Positions 1-6,553 of a stretch of 9,165 bases of DNA are shown one piece after another. Position 1 is the first letter of the stretch, and each line of letters begins with the position of its first letter. Made by a program: the position numbers and the translations under genes. Source of the DNA: Betaproteobacteria bacterium (lineage in GTDB: Bacteria; Pseudomonadota; Gammaproteobacteria; Burkholderiales; Casimicrobiaceae). The notes below the pieces were generated by a model. It made no database searches and had not been told where the DNA came from. It saw only the letters and a list, made by a program, of their open reading frames with translations. The DNA lies in NCBI GenBank assembly GCA_025355395.1, contig JANXZT010000559.1, positions 1 to 9,165 of the forward strand, read 5' to 3'.

Positions 1-690
1 GTCTCCGGCGTGCGTGCGCGCCCGATGGGTGCGCTCGAAGTGCTCACCGATCGATTCAAGGAATGGTTCACCTTCGAAGGCTGGAGGGGAACCTCGATCA
101 ATACCCTGGCCGGCGGCGCAGACCTGCAGGAACTCCGGCGCCCGGTGCTGCTCGCGGTAGCAGTAGTGTTGGCCGCGGTGATGTGGTCGGCGTGGGCTTA
201 TCGGGCCGGACGCCTTGACGCACTGCCGGTGACGATCGGCGTGCTGTTTTTCGCTGCATGGTGCATCGCGGATGTGCAATGGATGTGGAACCTGACGCGG
301 CAAGCGGCAGCTTCCGTCGCGCAATTCGCGGGCAAGGACGCGCACCAGCGCCGTCTCGATGCGGAAGACGGCCCGCTTTTCGCTTTCATCGAGCACGCGC
401 GCTCGAAACTGCCGGCTACGCCCGTACGGGTGTTCATGATGGCCGACGCGGATTACTTCCGCGGGCGGGGGGCCTATCACCTGTATCCGTATAACGTGTA
501 CTTCGATCCCTACCGCAATACCCTGCCGCCGCCGGAGCGCATGCACGCCGGCGATTACGTGGTCGTCTATCAACGGCATGGCGTTCAGTACGATGCGAGC
601 GAAAAGCGCTTGAGGTGGGACACCAACCCGCCGATAAAGGCCGAGCTCCTGCTGGCGGAAGCCGGCGGGGCGCTCTTCCGGATTCTCTGA
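1..690 (+). CDS. Membrane-anchored protein of unknown function, 5'-truncated by window edge
   Basis: The frame is open from base 1. The first possible starts (GTG at 10, ATG at 25) have no Shine-Dalgarno-like sequence, so the true start probably lies upstream. Counting from the GTG at 10, a polar stretch (residues 1-42, with a Trp/Phe-rich segment around 19-26) leads to two hydrophobic segments at about 45-64 and 72-92. These probably form a membrane hairpin. A soluble C-terminal domain follows, with an aromatic cluster DADYFRGRGAYHLYPYN near residues 145-162 and a later GDYVVVYQRHGVQYD stretch. I cannot assign a named family or a reaction. The stop is one base before the GTG of the GT-C-type membrane gene, so the two are almost certainly co-translated. 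This suggests a role with that enzyme, perhaps as accessory or partner subunit, which is inference from context only. The residues before the first membrane segment could be the end of an extracytoplasmic domain, but this cannot be tested here. Confidence 0.75.
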   Translation, partial: VSGVRARPMGALEVLTDRFKEWFTFEGWRGTSINTLAGGADLQELRRPVLLAVAVVLAAVMWSAWAYRAGRLDALPVTIGVLFFAAWCIADVQWMWNLTRQAAASVAQFAGKDAHQRRLDAEDGPLFAFIEHARSKLPATPVRVFMMADADYFRGRGAYHLYPYNVYFDPYRNTLPPPERMHAGDYVVVYQRHGVQYDASEKRLRWDTNPPIKAELLLAEAGGALFRIL

Positions 691-691
691 C

Positions 692-2122
692 GTGGAAATC
701 ATTCGTCTCGTGCTCGGTCTCGCGCTGCCCTGGATGCTGGGTGGTGCATTGATGATCGCGGTCCGGCCACGCGAGCGCAGTCCCGGTTTGCCAGGCGAAG
801 CGGCCTGGATCATCGGTGCCGGTTGCCTGGCAGGCGCGTTCCTCCTCACCGTGTGGATGCGGGTGTTGTCGCAGATCGGCATCCGTTTCAGTGTGGCGGC
901 GATTGCGCTACCGCTGGTGGTGATGACCGCCGTGCTGGTGGTATTCGCGTGGCGCACCGCGGCGGCGTCCCGGCTGAACATCGGCGTTGCACTGCGCACG
1001 ATCACAACACCGCCGGTTACCCGGAAAATCGCACGCATGGTGTGGTGGACCGTCATCGGCTGGCTCGCGCTGCGGTTCATTCTGCTCGGCGTCGAGTTGG
1101 GATTGCGGCCACTCTATCCATGGGACGCATGGATTCAATGGGCTACCAAGGCGCGCGTGTGGTATGAGCTGCAGAGAATCGCGCCATTTGCAAGAGCGGA
1201 CGCGTGGTTTGCCGCCGACGGAGCGCTTTACTTCGACGCGTCGCCCGAGTACCCGCCGACCATGCCGTTGCTGCAGGCATGGACTGCAATTACGCTGGGA
1301 CGCTGGGACGACGCGCTCATGAACTGGCCATGGTGGCAGATCGCGGTCGGGCTCACCTTGGCGATCCATGGCGGTTTGCGCAGCCTCGGGGCCGCGCCAC
1401 TGACAGCGCTGGCCGGCGCGTTCTTCGTGGCCTCGCTGCCGCTTGCGAATGCGCACGTCGCGCTTGCCGGTTACGCCGACTTGCCGATGGCGGCGTACTA
1501 CGGCGTTGCCGCACTCGCGGCGCTGCGGTGGGCCCACTTTCGTCGCTGGCACGACGCCGCTACGGCGGCCCTCTTCGCGTTCGCGTGCTCGCAGATCAAG
1601 AACCCGGGCATCATCTGGGCGCTGACCTTGCTGCCGGGCATCGCCGTCGCATTGTTGCCGCGGCGCGGCCTGCGGGTGGCGGGGTTTGGATTCGCGGCCG
1701 CAGCACTTCTGTTCGCCATCCTGGCGCAGACACATCCGGTGATCTTCAACTATCGCCTGCATCTCGACTTCGATCCGCAATGGGCAGCACTCGGACGAAG
1801 CTATTTTCTGCTCGGCAACTGGCATCTTCTCTGGTACGGTGCCATTGCGGCAGCGGTGCTCGCCCATCGTCAGTTGCTTTCCCCGCAACTCGCGCCGGTC
1901 GCCATGATCACTGCGGCGGGCGCGCTATTTCTCTTTTTTGTGTTCGGCTTCACCAATGCCCGCGACTGGGTGGCTGACCAGACCACGGTGAATCGCGCAT
2001 CGCTGCATTTCGCTCCACTGGTGGTGATTTTCATGATCCTTGCATTCGATGCCTTCAGCCGGCACTGGCAAGCTGCAGCGCACCCGGCGGCGGCGTTCCC
2101 CGACGCGCACATCGGCGCCTGA
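692..2122 (+). CDS. Polytopic membrane glycosyltransferase, GT-C fold (GT39/ArnT-like)
   Basis: This 476-residue protein is strongly hydrophobic, with roughly ten membrane segments (for example about 1-24, 36-56, 67-88, 117-135, 210-228, 238-257, 263-279, 318-332, 337-356, 378-392, 407-422 and 440-453). After an early membrane segment comes a loop with LYPWDAWIQWATKA (Asp145), followed by SPEYPPTMPLLQAW (186-189 is EYPP). A GYADLP motif is at 260-265 and QIKNPG at 301-306. An acidic residue in the first large loop, a YPP loop and a downstream Lys-Asn motif are typical of GT39/ArnT/PMT-type enzymes. These use polyprenyl-phosphate sugars and transfer them to lipid or protein on the periplasmic side of the inner membrane. 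Donor and acceptor are not evident. The GTG at 692 was chosen because it lies one base after the upstream stop and supplies the first membrane helix; the next ATG (residue 15) would cut into that helix. The C-terminal 25 residues are Ala/His-rich and look unstructured. The broad family is fairly secure; the exact specificity is not. Confidence 0.82.
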   Translation: MEIIRLVLGLALPWMLGGALMIAVRPRERSPGLPGEAAWIIGAGCLAGAFLLTVWMRVLSQIGIRFSVAAIALPLVVMTAVLVVFAWRTAAASRLNIGVALRTITTPPVTRKIARMVWWTVIGWLALRFILLGVELGLRPLYPWDAWIQWATKARVWYELQRIAPFARADAWFAADGALYFDASPEYPPTMPLLQAWTAITLGRWDDALMNWPWWQIAVGLTLAIHGGLRSLGAAPLTALAGAFFVASLPLANAHVALAGYADLPMAAYYGVAALAALRWAHFRRWHDAATAALFAFACSQIKNPGIIWALTLLPGIAVALLPRRGLRVAGFGFAAAALLFAILAQTHPVIFNYRLHLDFDPQWAALGRSYFLLGNWHLLWYGAIAAAVLAHRQLLSPQLAPVAMITAAGALFLFFVFGFTNARDWVADQTTVNRASLHFAPLVVIFMILAFDAFSRHWQAAAHPAAAFPDAHIGA

Positions 2123-2132
2123 CGCCGGCGCC
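2114..2132. repeat. Short GC inverted repeat at the gene 2/gene 3 junction
   Basis: The hexamer GGCGCC occurs at 2114-2119 and again at 2127-2132, separated by seven bases that include the stop codon of the upstream gene. Because the hexamer is itself a palindrome, the two copies can pair as a six-base-pair GC hairpin. No T-tract follows, so it is not a convincing intrinsic terminator. It may be chance in GC-rich DNA or may modestly affect read-through or translation of the next gene. Confidence 0.3.
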
Positions 2133-2141
2133 TAGCGCATC

Positions 2142-4439
2142 ATGCTCGCATTGCAAGACGTCACGCTTTGCTGCGTCGATACTGCCAATCACGCGCTCGC
2201 CATGCGCGCGCTCGCCCGCTCGACCGTCGATATTGCCTTTGGCCGTGTTCTTTTTCTTACCCACACGGCACCCAAGGATCTGCTGGTGCCCGCGGACACC
2301 GACCTTACCGACATCGGACCGTTGCGCTCGCGCGCGGAATATTCGGAATTTATCCTGAAGGAGCTCGTCCATCACATCGCCACGGACCATGTGCTGCTGG
2401 TGCAGTGGGATGGCTTTGTCATCAATGCGGAGGCGTGGGATCCGGCGTTCGCGGCTTGCGATTATCTCGGCGCCAAGTGGTTCTGGTTCGACGACGGCAT
2501 GCGGGTCGGTAACGGCGGCTTCTCGCTGCGCTCGCGCCGTCTGCTCGAGGCGTTGCAGGACCCGCGCATCACCCTGACGGAAGCGGAGGACCTGACCATC
2601 GCCCGCAGCTTTCGTCCGCTGCTCGAGCGCGATCATGGCATCCGGTTCGGCGCCGAGGAGCTCGCTGACCGCTTCGCCTTCGAGGCGGCTTACCCGATCG
2701 GCAAGCCATTCGGCTTTCATGGGTTGTTCAATTTTTGCCGCGTCCTTCCCCAGCATGAAATTGCGGCGATGGTGCCGGCATTTTCAGACGCCATCGCACA
2801 ATCGCTGCAATTCGGGCAACTGATGCGCAACTGCGCCGCGATGGGACAGTGGGAGGCAGTGCGCGCCATCGCCGCCCGGGTACTCGCAGTGGAACCTGCC
2901 GGCACCGAGGCCAAGGGCATGCTCGAGCGCGCCCAGATAGCGCTCGAACGGCCGCAAGCCGTGGGCCGCAACGATCCCTGTCCGTGCGGCAGCAGACGCA
3001 AGTACAAGCAATGCCACGGCGCGCTCACGGCTGGAATTTCGGCACCGCGTACGGGTGCGGGTGCGTGTGACGAAGCGGAAGTCGAAGCGGTGATCGCCCA
3101 GGCGATGGCGGCGCACCAGGGCGGGGACCTTGCTGCTGCGGAAATGGGGTACCAGCAGGCGCTGTACTGGTCGCCCGAGCAGCCGGTGGCAATGCACTAC
3201 CTGGGCGTGATCCATTACCAGCGCGGCCAGCTTGCCACGGCGCTTCCGTTGCTCAAGCACGCTGCAGCGAAAACGCCGCACGAGCCCGAATTCCACAACA
3301 ACCTGGGCCTGGCACTCGCGGCCGCCGATCGCGAAGAGGAAGCAATAGCCGCCTACCGCCGGACGCTGGCGTTGAAACCCGGGCACGCCGTCGCATGGAA
3401 CAATCTCGGCCTGGTGCTGCAAGCTTGCAACCGACTACCGGACGCGATCGCCGCATTTCGCGAAGCCCTCAAGCTGCAACCGCAGTTCGGCCAGGCGCAC
3501 TGGAACCTCGCGTTGGCATTGCTCTGCCACGGTGATTTCAAAGAGGGTTGGCATGAATATGAATGGCGTCTCGCCTTGAGGGAGCTCGGCCAGCGCGGGG
3601 TGCCTCCCGCGGGCCCACGTTGGGATGGTCGAGTTACTCCCGGCACAACGCTCCTCTTGACCTGTGAACAGGGATTGGGCGATGCCCTGCAATTCGCGCG
3701 CTTTGCGCAGCCGCTCGCCGCACTCGGGATGCGCGTGCTGATCCAGGCGCCGGCCGTACTGCGGGAACTGCTTGGGAGCGTCCCGGGCGTCGCGGGCACA
3801 TTGACCGCCGACGAGGCGACGCCACACTACGATGCCCATCTGCCAATGCTTTCGGTCGCTGGTGCGCTCGATATCGAAGGCCACAGCGTTCCCAACGAAA
3901 CGCCGTACCTTGCTGCGGATCAACGGCGCCGCGATGCGATGCGCGACGCCCTCGCCCGCACCGCGGGGACGCTCAAGGCCGGACTGTGCTGGGCCGGCAG
4001 CGCGCTGCACGCCAATGATCGCCGCCGGTCGCTCCCCTTCGCTGCATTGCAACCGCTGCTGAGCGTGCCGGACGTGGCGTGGATTTCGCTGCAGAAGGAT
4101 GTGACAGTCGGGGAGGTGACAGTCGGGGAGGTGACGCTCGGCTCGTCTTGGCACGAGTGGCCGGCGCGGAATGGCTTCGACGACCTCGCTGCCCTGATTG
4201 CCGAGCTCGACCTTGTCATCACCGTCGATACCAGCGTCGCGCATCTCGCCGGCGCGCTCGGGCGGCCCGTGTGGATATTGCTTCCCTACGCCCCGGACTG
4301 GCGGTGGCAACTCGGACGCAGCGACAGCAATTGGTATCCGACCGCGCAACTCTTCAGGCAATCGAGGGCCGGGGACTGGAGCGGCGTTGTCACCACGTTA
4401 CGCGAGGCATTGCAATCCTTCACGCCGGAACGCGGATGA
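2142..4439 (+). CDS. DUF5672 / SEC-C / TPR / GT9-type multidomain glycosyltransferase
   Basis: This 765-residue, apparently cytoplasmic protein is a fusion. Residues 1 to about 215 resemble DUF5672, a domain often found in glycan loci and probably glycosyltransferase-like: S-x-x-EYSEFILKEL near 63-74, QWDGF at 88-92 and VGNGGFSLRSRRLLEA at 122-137. A SEC-C zinc motif follows at about 276-293, with Cys280, Cys282, Cys291 and His292 as ligands. TPR-like helix pairs run from about 312 to 470, with clear units near 352-380, 386-414 and 419-450. The C-terminal part, about 500-760, matches the GT9 (ADP-heptose:LPS heptosyltransferase) type: GLGDALQFARF at 521-531, GLCWAGS at 664-670 within a nucleotide-sugar fold, and VDTSVAHLAGALGRPVW at 695-711. 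The ATG at 2142 is the first start after an in-frame TAG at 2133-2135, and DUF5672 similarity begins almost at once, so the start is well supported although no strong ribosome site is seen. The gene lies 19 bases after the membrane enzyme and overlaps the next gene by four bases. It probably transfers a sugar from a nucleotide donor; donor and acceptor are unknown. Confidence 0.85.
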   Translation: MLALQDVTLCCVDTANHALAMRALARSTVDIAFGRVLFLTHTAPKDLLVPADTDLTDIGPLRSRAEYSEFILKELVHHIATDHVLLVQWDGFVINAEAWDPAFAACDYLGAKWFWFDDGMRVGNGGFSLRSRRLLEALQDPRITLTEAEDLTIARSFRPLLERDHGIRFGAEELADRFAFEAAYPIGKPFGFHGLFNFCRVLPQHEIAAMVPAFSDAIAQSLQFGQLMRNCAAMGQWEAVRAIAARVLAVEPAGTEAKGMLERAQIALERPQAVGRNDPCPCGSRRKYKQCHGALTAGISAPRTGAGACDEAEVEAVIAQAMAAHQGGDLAAAEMGYQQALYWSPEQPVAMHYLGVIHYQRGQLATALPLLKHAAAKTPHEPEFHNNLGLALAAADREEEAIAAYRRTLALKPGHAVAWNNLGLVLQACNRLPDAIAAFREALKLQPQFGQAHWNLALALLCHGDFKEGWHEYEWRLALRELGQRGVPPAGPRWDGRVTPGTTLLLTCEQGLGDALQFARFAQPLAALGMRVLIQAPAVLRELLGSVPGVAGTLTADEATPHYDAHLPMLSVAGALDIEGHSVPNETPYLAADQRRRDAMRDALARTAGTLKAGLCWAGSALHANDRRRSLPFAALQPLLSVPDVAWISLQKDVTVGEVTVGEVTLGSSWHEWPARNGFDDLAALIAELDLVITVDTSVAHLAGALGRPVWILLPYAPDWRWQLGRSDSNWYPTAQLFRQSRAGDWSGVVTTLREALQSFTPERG
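4101..4141 (+). repeat. 15-bp in-frame tandem repeat inside the GT9-like domain
   Basis: The unit GTGACAGTCGGGGAG occurs twice in perfect succession at 4101-4115 and 4116-4130. A degraded third copy follows at 4131-4141, with two mismatches in eleven bases. It encodes VTVGE-VTVGE-VTLG in the GT9-like domain, in the loop after the strand ending in SLQK. The period is a multiple of three, so copy-number change would keep the frame. Replication slippage is the simplest origin. Confidence 0.9.
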
Positions 4440-6526
4440 CGGGGGCACCCTCCACCGCTTCCGCGCTCGGGGCCGCGCTCGCCAAGGCCCGGACCGCCTT
4501 GCAGCAACACGATCGCGACGCCGCGGAGTCCTGGAGTCGGCAGGCGCTGCAGATCGACAACACCAGCGGCGCTGCATGGCTCCTGCTCGGCATTGCGCTG
4601 CGCCAGCACGACCCGGTGCAAGCAGAGGCCGCGTTGGGCCGCGCCATCGGGCTGGATCCGAACAATACCGATGCTCATTTCCATCTCGGCAATCTGCATC
4701 GCGAGCAATCGCGCTTCAAGCCGGCGGTGGCCGCCTACGAACAAGCCTTGAAAGCGGCGCCGAAGCATCCGAGCATTCTCAACAATCTGGGACTTAGCCT
4801 GGCCGCCGACGGTAAGGACGACGACGCCGAACGCGCCTACAGGCTCGTCCTTGACGGAAATCCGAAGCACGGGCAGGCGCTTTCCAATCTCGTCCATCTG
4901 TACTGCCGGCAGCACCGCTACGCAGAGGCTCTGCGCACTGCGACGGCTTATCTGCACGACCACGCCGAGGCGTCGGCGACATTCTGGATCGATCGCGGCA
5001 TTGCTTTGCATCACGCGCAGGATCACCCGGCGGCCATGGCGAGCTTTCGCCGCGCACTCGCCATCGATGCGAACGACGCGGTCGCGCTGGCCAACCTCGG
5101 TTCGGTGATGATCGACACCGGCGAGTTCGTCCTGGCCGAACCAGTGCTCACCCATGCACACGCGGCAGCGCCCGATGATCTCAACGCCTTATCGCTGCTC
5201 GCGCATTGCCGGGCGCATCTGACCCAGTGGGGTGGGCTGCCGGAGCTTCACGCAGATATAGTCGCGAGGCTCATCCGGAACCCCCGCGGGGGGATCAACC
5301 CGTTTTTCGGGCTGGCCATGCCGATGTCCCCGACGCTGCAACAACAAAATGCCCGGCACTGGGCTTCGGGCCTGAATTCGTCCGCCGGCGGATCTTCGTC
5401 GCCGCCGATGCAGGTCAGGGCGCACGGCCACAAGCTGCGAGTCGGCTATGTATCGTCGGATTTCCGGGTGCATGCCGTGTCCTTTCTGGCGACGGAAGTC
5501 TGGGAGCGCCACGACCGCTCGCATTTCACGACCTTTGCGTACGCCATCGGACCGTCCGATCGATCGCCATTGCGGGAGCGCATTCAGAACGCTTTCGATA
5601 CCTTTCGCGAGTGCGATGCCGCGGATGCGGAAGGCATCGCGCAACACATCCGCGAGGACGGCATCGACGTGCTCATCGATCTCAACGGCTATACGACCCA
5701 TGCCCGCAGCGAAATCTTCGCGCGCCGTCCGGCGGCCATCCAGGCGCAGTGGCTCGGATACCTCGGCACGCTGGGGGCGCCTTGGATGGATTACATCATC
5801 ACCGACCGTTACGCGACGCCGCCTTCCGCCCAGGCCAGCTTCGACGAACGCTTCCTGTATCTTCCGGACTGCTATTGTCCGAGCGACACGCGGCGCGCCG
5901 TAGCGTCCTCGAGCCCGTCGCGCGAAGCGAGTGGCCTGGCCTCGGATGCTTTCGTCTTTTGCTGCTTCAACAATCCGTACAAGTTGTTGCCCGATCTCTT
6001 CGAGGTGTGGATGCGGCTCCTGGCCGCCATACCGAAAAGCATCCTGTGGTTGTCGCCGTCGAGCGTGGTCTCGATGGCGAACCTGCGGCAGGAAGCCTTC
6101 GCCCGCAGCGTGGACGCATCACGCCTCATTTTCGCGCCGCGGGTGCCCATCGACGAACATCTCGCCAGGCACCGCCATGTCGACCTCTACCTCGACACCA
6201 CTCCCTACAACGCCGGAACGGCAGCCAACGATGCGCTGTTCATGGGGGTACCGGTGCTCACCTGCTCGGGCGACACCATGGCGAGCCGCGTCGCCGGCAG
6301 CCAGCTTCGCGCGATCGGTCTTTCCGACCTGATTACCCATGATCTCGCCAGCTACGAAACGCTGGGCCTTGCGCTGGCTCGGGATCCGGGCGCAATCCGC
6401 GATCTGAAGGCGCGGCTGGCGGAGAATCGCCGGCACGAGGTGCTGTTCGATATGACGCGGTTCACGGCGGCGCTCGAAGCCGCGCTGATGGCAGCCGCGC
6501 AAGGCAGCGTCCCCGTCGACGCATGA
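4436..6526 (+). CDS. TPR-containing GT41 (OGT/SPINDLY-like) glycosyltransferase
   Basis: This 696-residue protein has an N-terminal TPR array (about residues 8-285, roughly eight helix pairs with typical A-x-x-x-LG-x-A and NNLG-type signatures). A short linker rich in Ser/Gly/Pro (about 310-328) leads to a C-terminal family 41 domain (about 332-690). Family landmarks are LRVGYVSSDFRVH with His346, at the place of the conserved His of human OGT; DLNGYT; QWLGYLGTLGAPWMDYIITD; CCFNNPYKLLP with Lys516, at the place of the donor-phosphate lysine; and LDTTPYNAGTAAND with Asp599, at the place of the uridine-binding Asp. The family transfers a sugar, classically GlcNAc from UDP-GlcNAc, to Ser/Thr of proteins in the cytoplasm, and TPRs select the substrate; the actual donor here is unknown. 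The ATG at 4436 overlaps the upstream stop (ATGA), indicating coupled translation. The frame stays open 119 codons further upstream, but that part lies entirely inside the preceding gene and has no TPR character, so it was rejected. Confidence 0.9.
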   Translation: MTGAPSTASALGAALAKARTALQQHDRDAAESWSRQALQIDNTSGAAWLLLGIALRQHDPVQAEAALGRAIGLDPNNTDAHFHLGNLHREQSRFKPAVAAYEQALKAAPKHPSILNNLGLSLAADGKDDDAERAYRLVLDGNPKHGQALSNLVHLYCRQHRYAEALRTATAYLHDHAEASATFWIDRGIALHHAQDHPAAMASFRRALAIDANDAVALANLGSVMIDTGEFVLAEPVLTHAHAAAPDDLNALSLLAHCRAHLTQWGGLPELHADIVARLIRNPRGGINPFFGLAMPMSPTLQQQNARHWASGLNSSAGGSSSPPMQVRAHGHKLRVGYVSSDFRVHAVSFLATEVWERHDRSHFTTFAYAIGPSDRSPLRERIQNAFDTFRECDAADAEGIAQHIREDGIDVLIDLNGYTTHARSEIFARRPAAIQAQWLGYLGTLGAPWMDYIITDRYATPPSAQASFDERFLYLPDCYCPSDTRRAVASSSPSREASGLASDAFVFCCFNNPYKLLPDLFEVWMRLLAAIPKSILWLSPSSVVSMANLRQEAFARSVDASRLIFAPRVPIDEHLARHRHVDLYLDTTPYNAGTAANDALFMGVPVLTCSGDTMASRVAGSQLRAIGLSDLITHDLASYETLGLALARDPGAIRDLKARLAENRRHEVLFDMTRFTAALEAALMAAAQGSVPVDA

Positions 6527-6553
6527 TCGTGCTGCGTATCCCTTCCGCCCGGC
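6527..6553. other. Convergent intergenic gap
   Basis: Only 27 bases separate the stops of the two facing gene blocks. A five-base inverted repeat, ACGCA at 6519-6523 and TGCGT at 6533-6537, spans the rightward stop but has no T-tract on either strand. I see no convincing terminator, so transcripts from both sides may run into each other. Confidence 0.6.

Noticed and set aside
908..1888. 326-codon leftward open frame
   Set aside because: It is antisense to the GT-C membrane gene, rich in Arg/Gln/Pro with no domain; typical of an antisense shadow in GC-rich DNA.
2114..2132. Intrinsic terminator between the GT-C gene and the DUF5672 fusion gene
   Set aside because: The GC hairpin is only six base pairs, overlaps the stop codon, and has no T-tract, so operon read-through is more likely.
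3435..4361. 308-codon leftward open frame
   Set aside because: It is antisense to the well-supported GT9-like domain and has no recognisable motif.
4079..4435. Upstream 119-codon extension of the rightward GT41 frame
   Set aside because: It lies wholly inside the GT9-like coding region of the preceding gene, is Arg-rich without TPR character, and the ATGA overlap at 4436 gives a natural start directly before the TPR array.
4286..5161. 291-codon leftward open frame
   Set aside because: It is antisense to the end of the GT9-like gene and the TPR array of the GT41 gene; no domain or start signal.
5206..6342. 378-codon rightward open frame
   Set aside because: It is an alternate frame of the GT41 catalytic domain; its Arg/Pro/His-rich product has no family features, while the main frame carries every GT41 motif.
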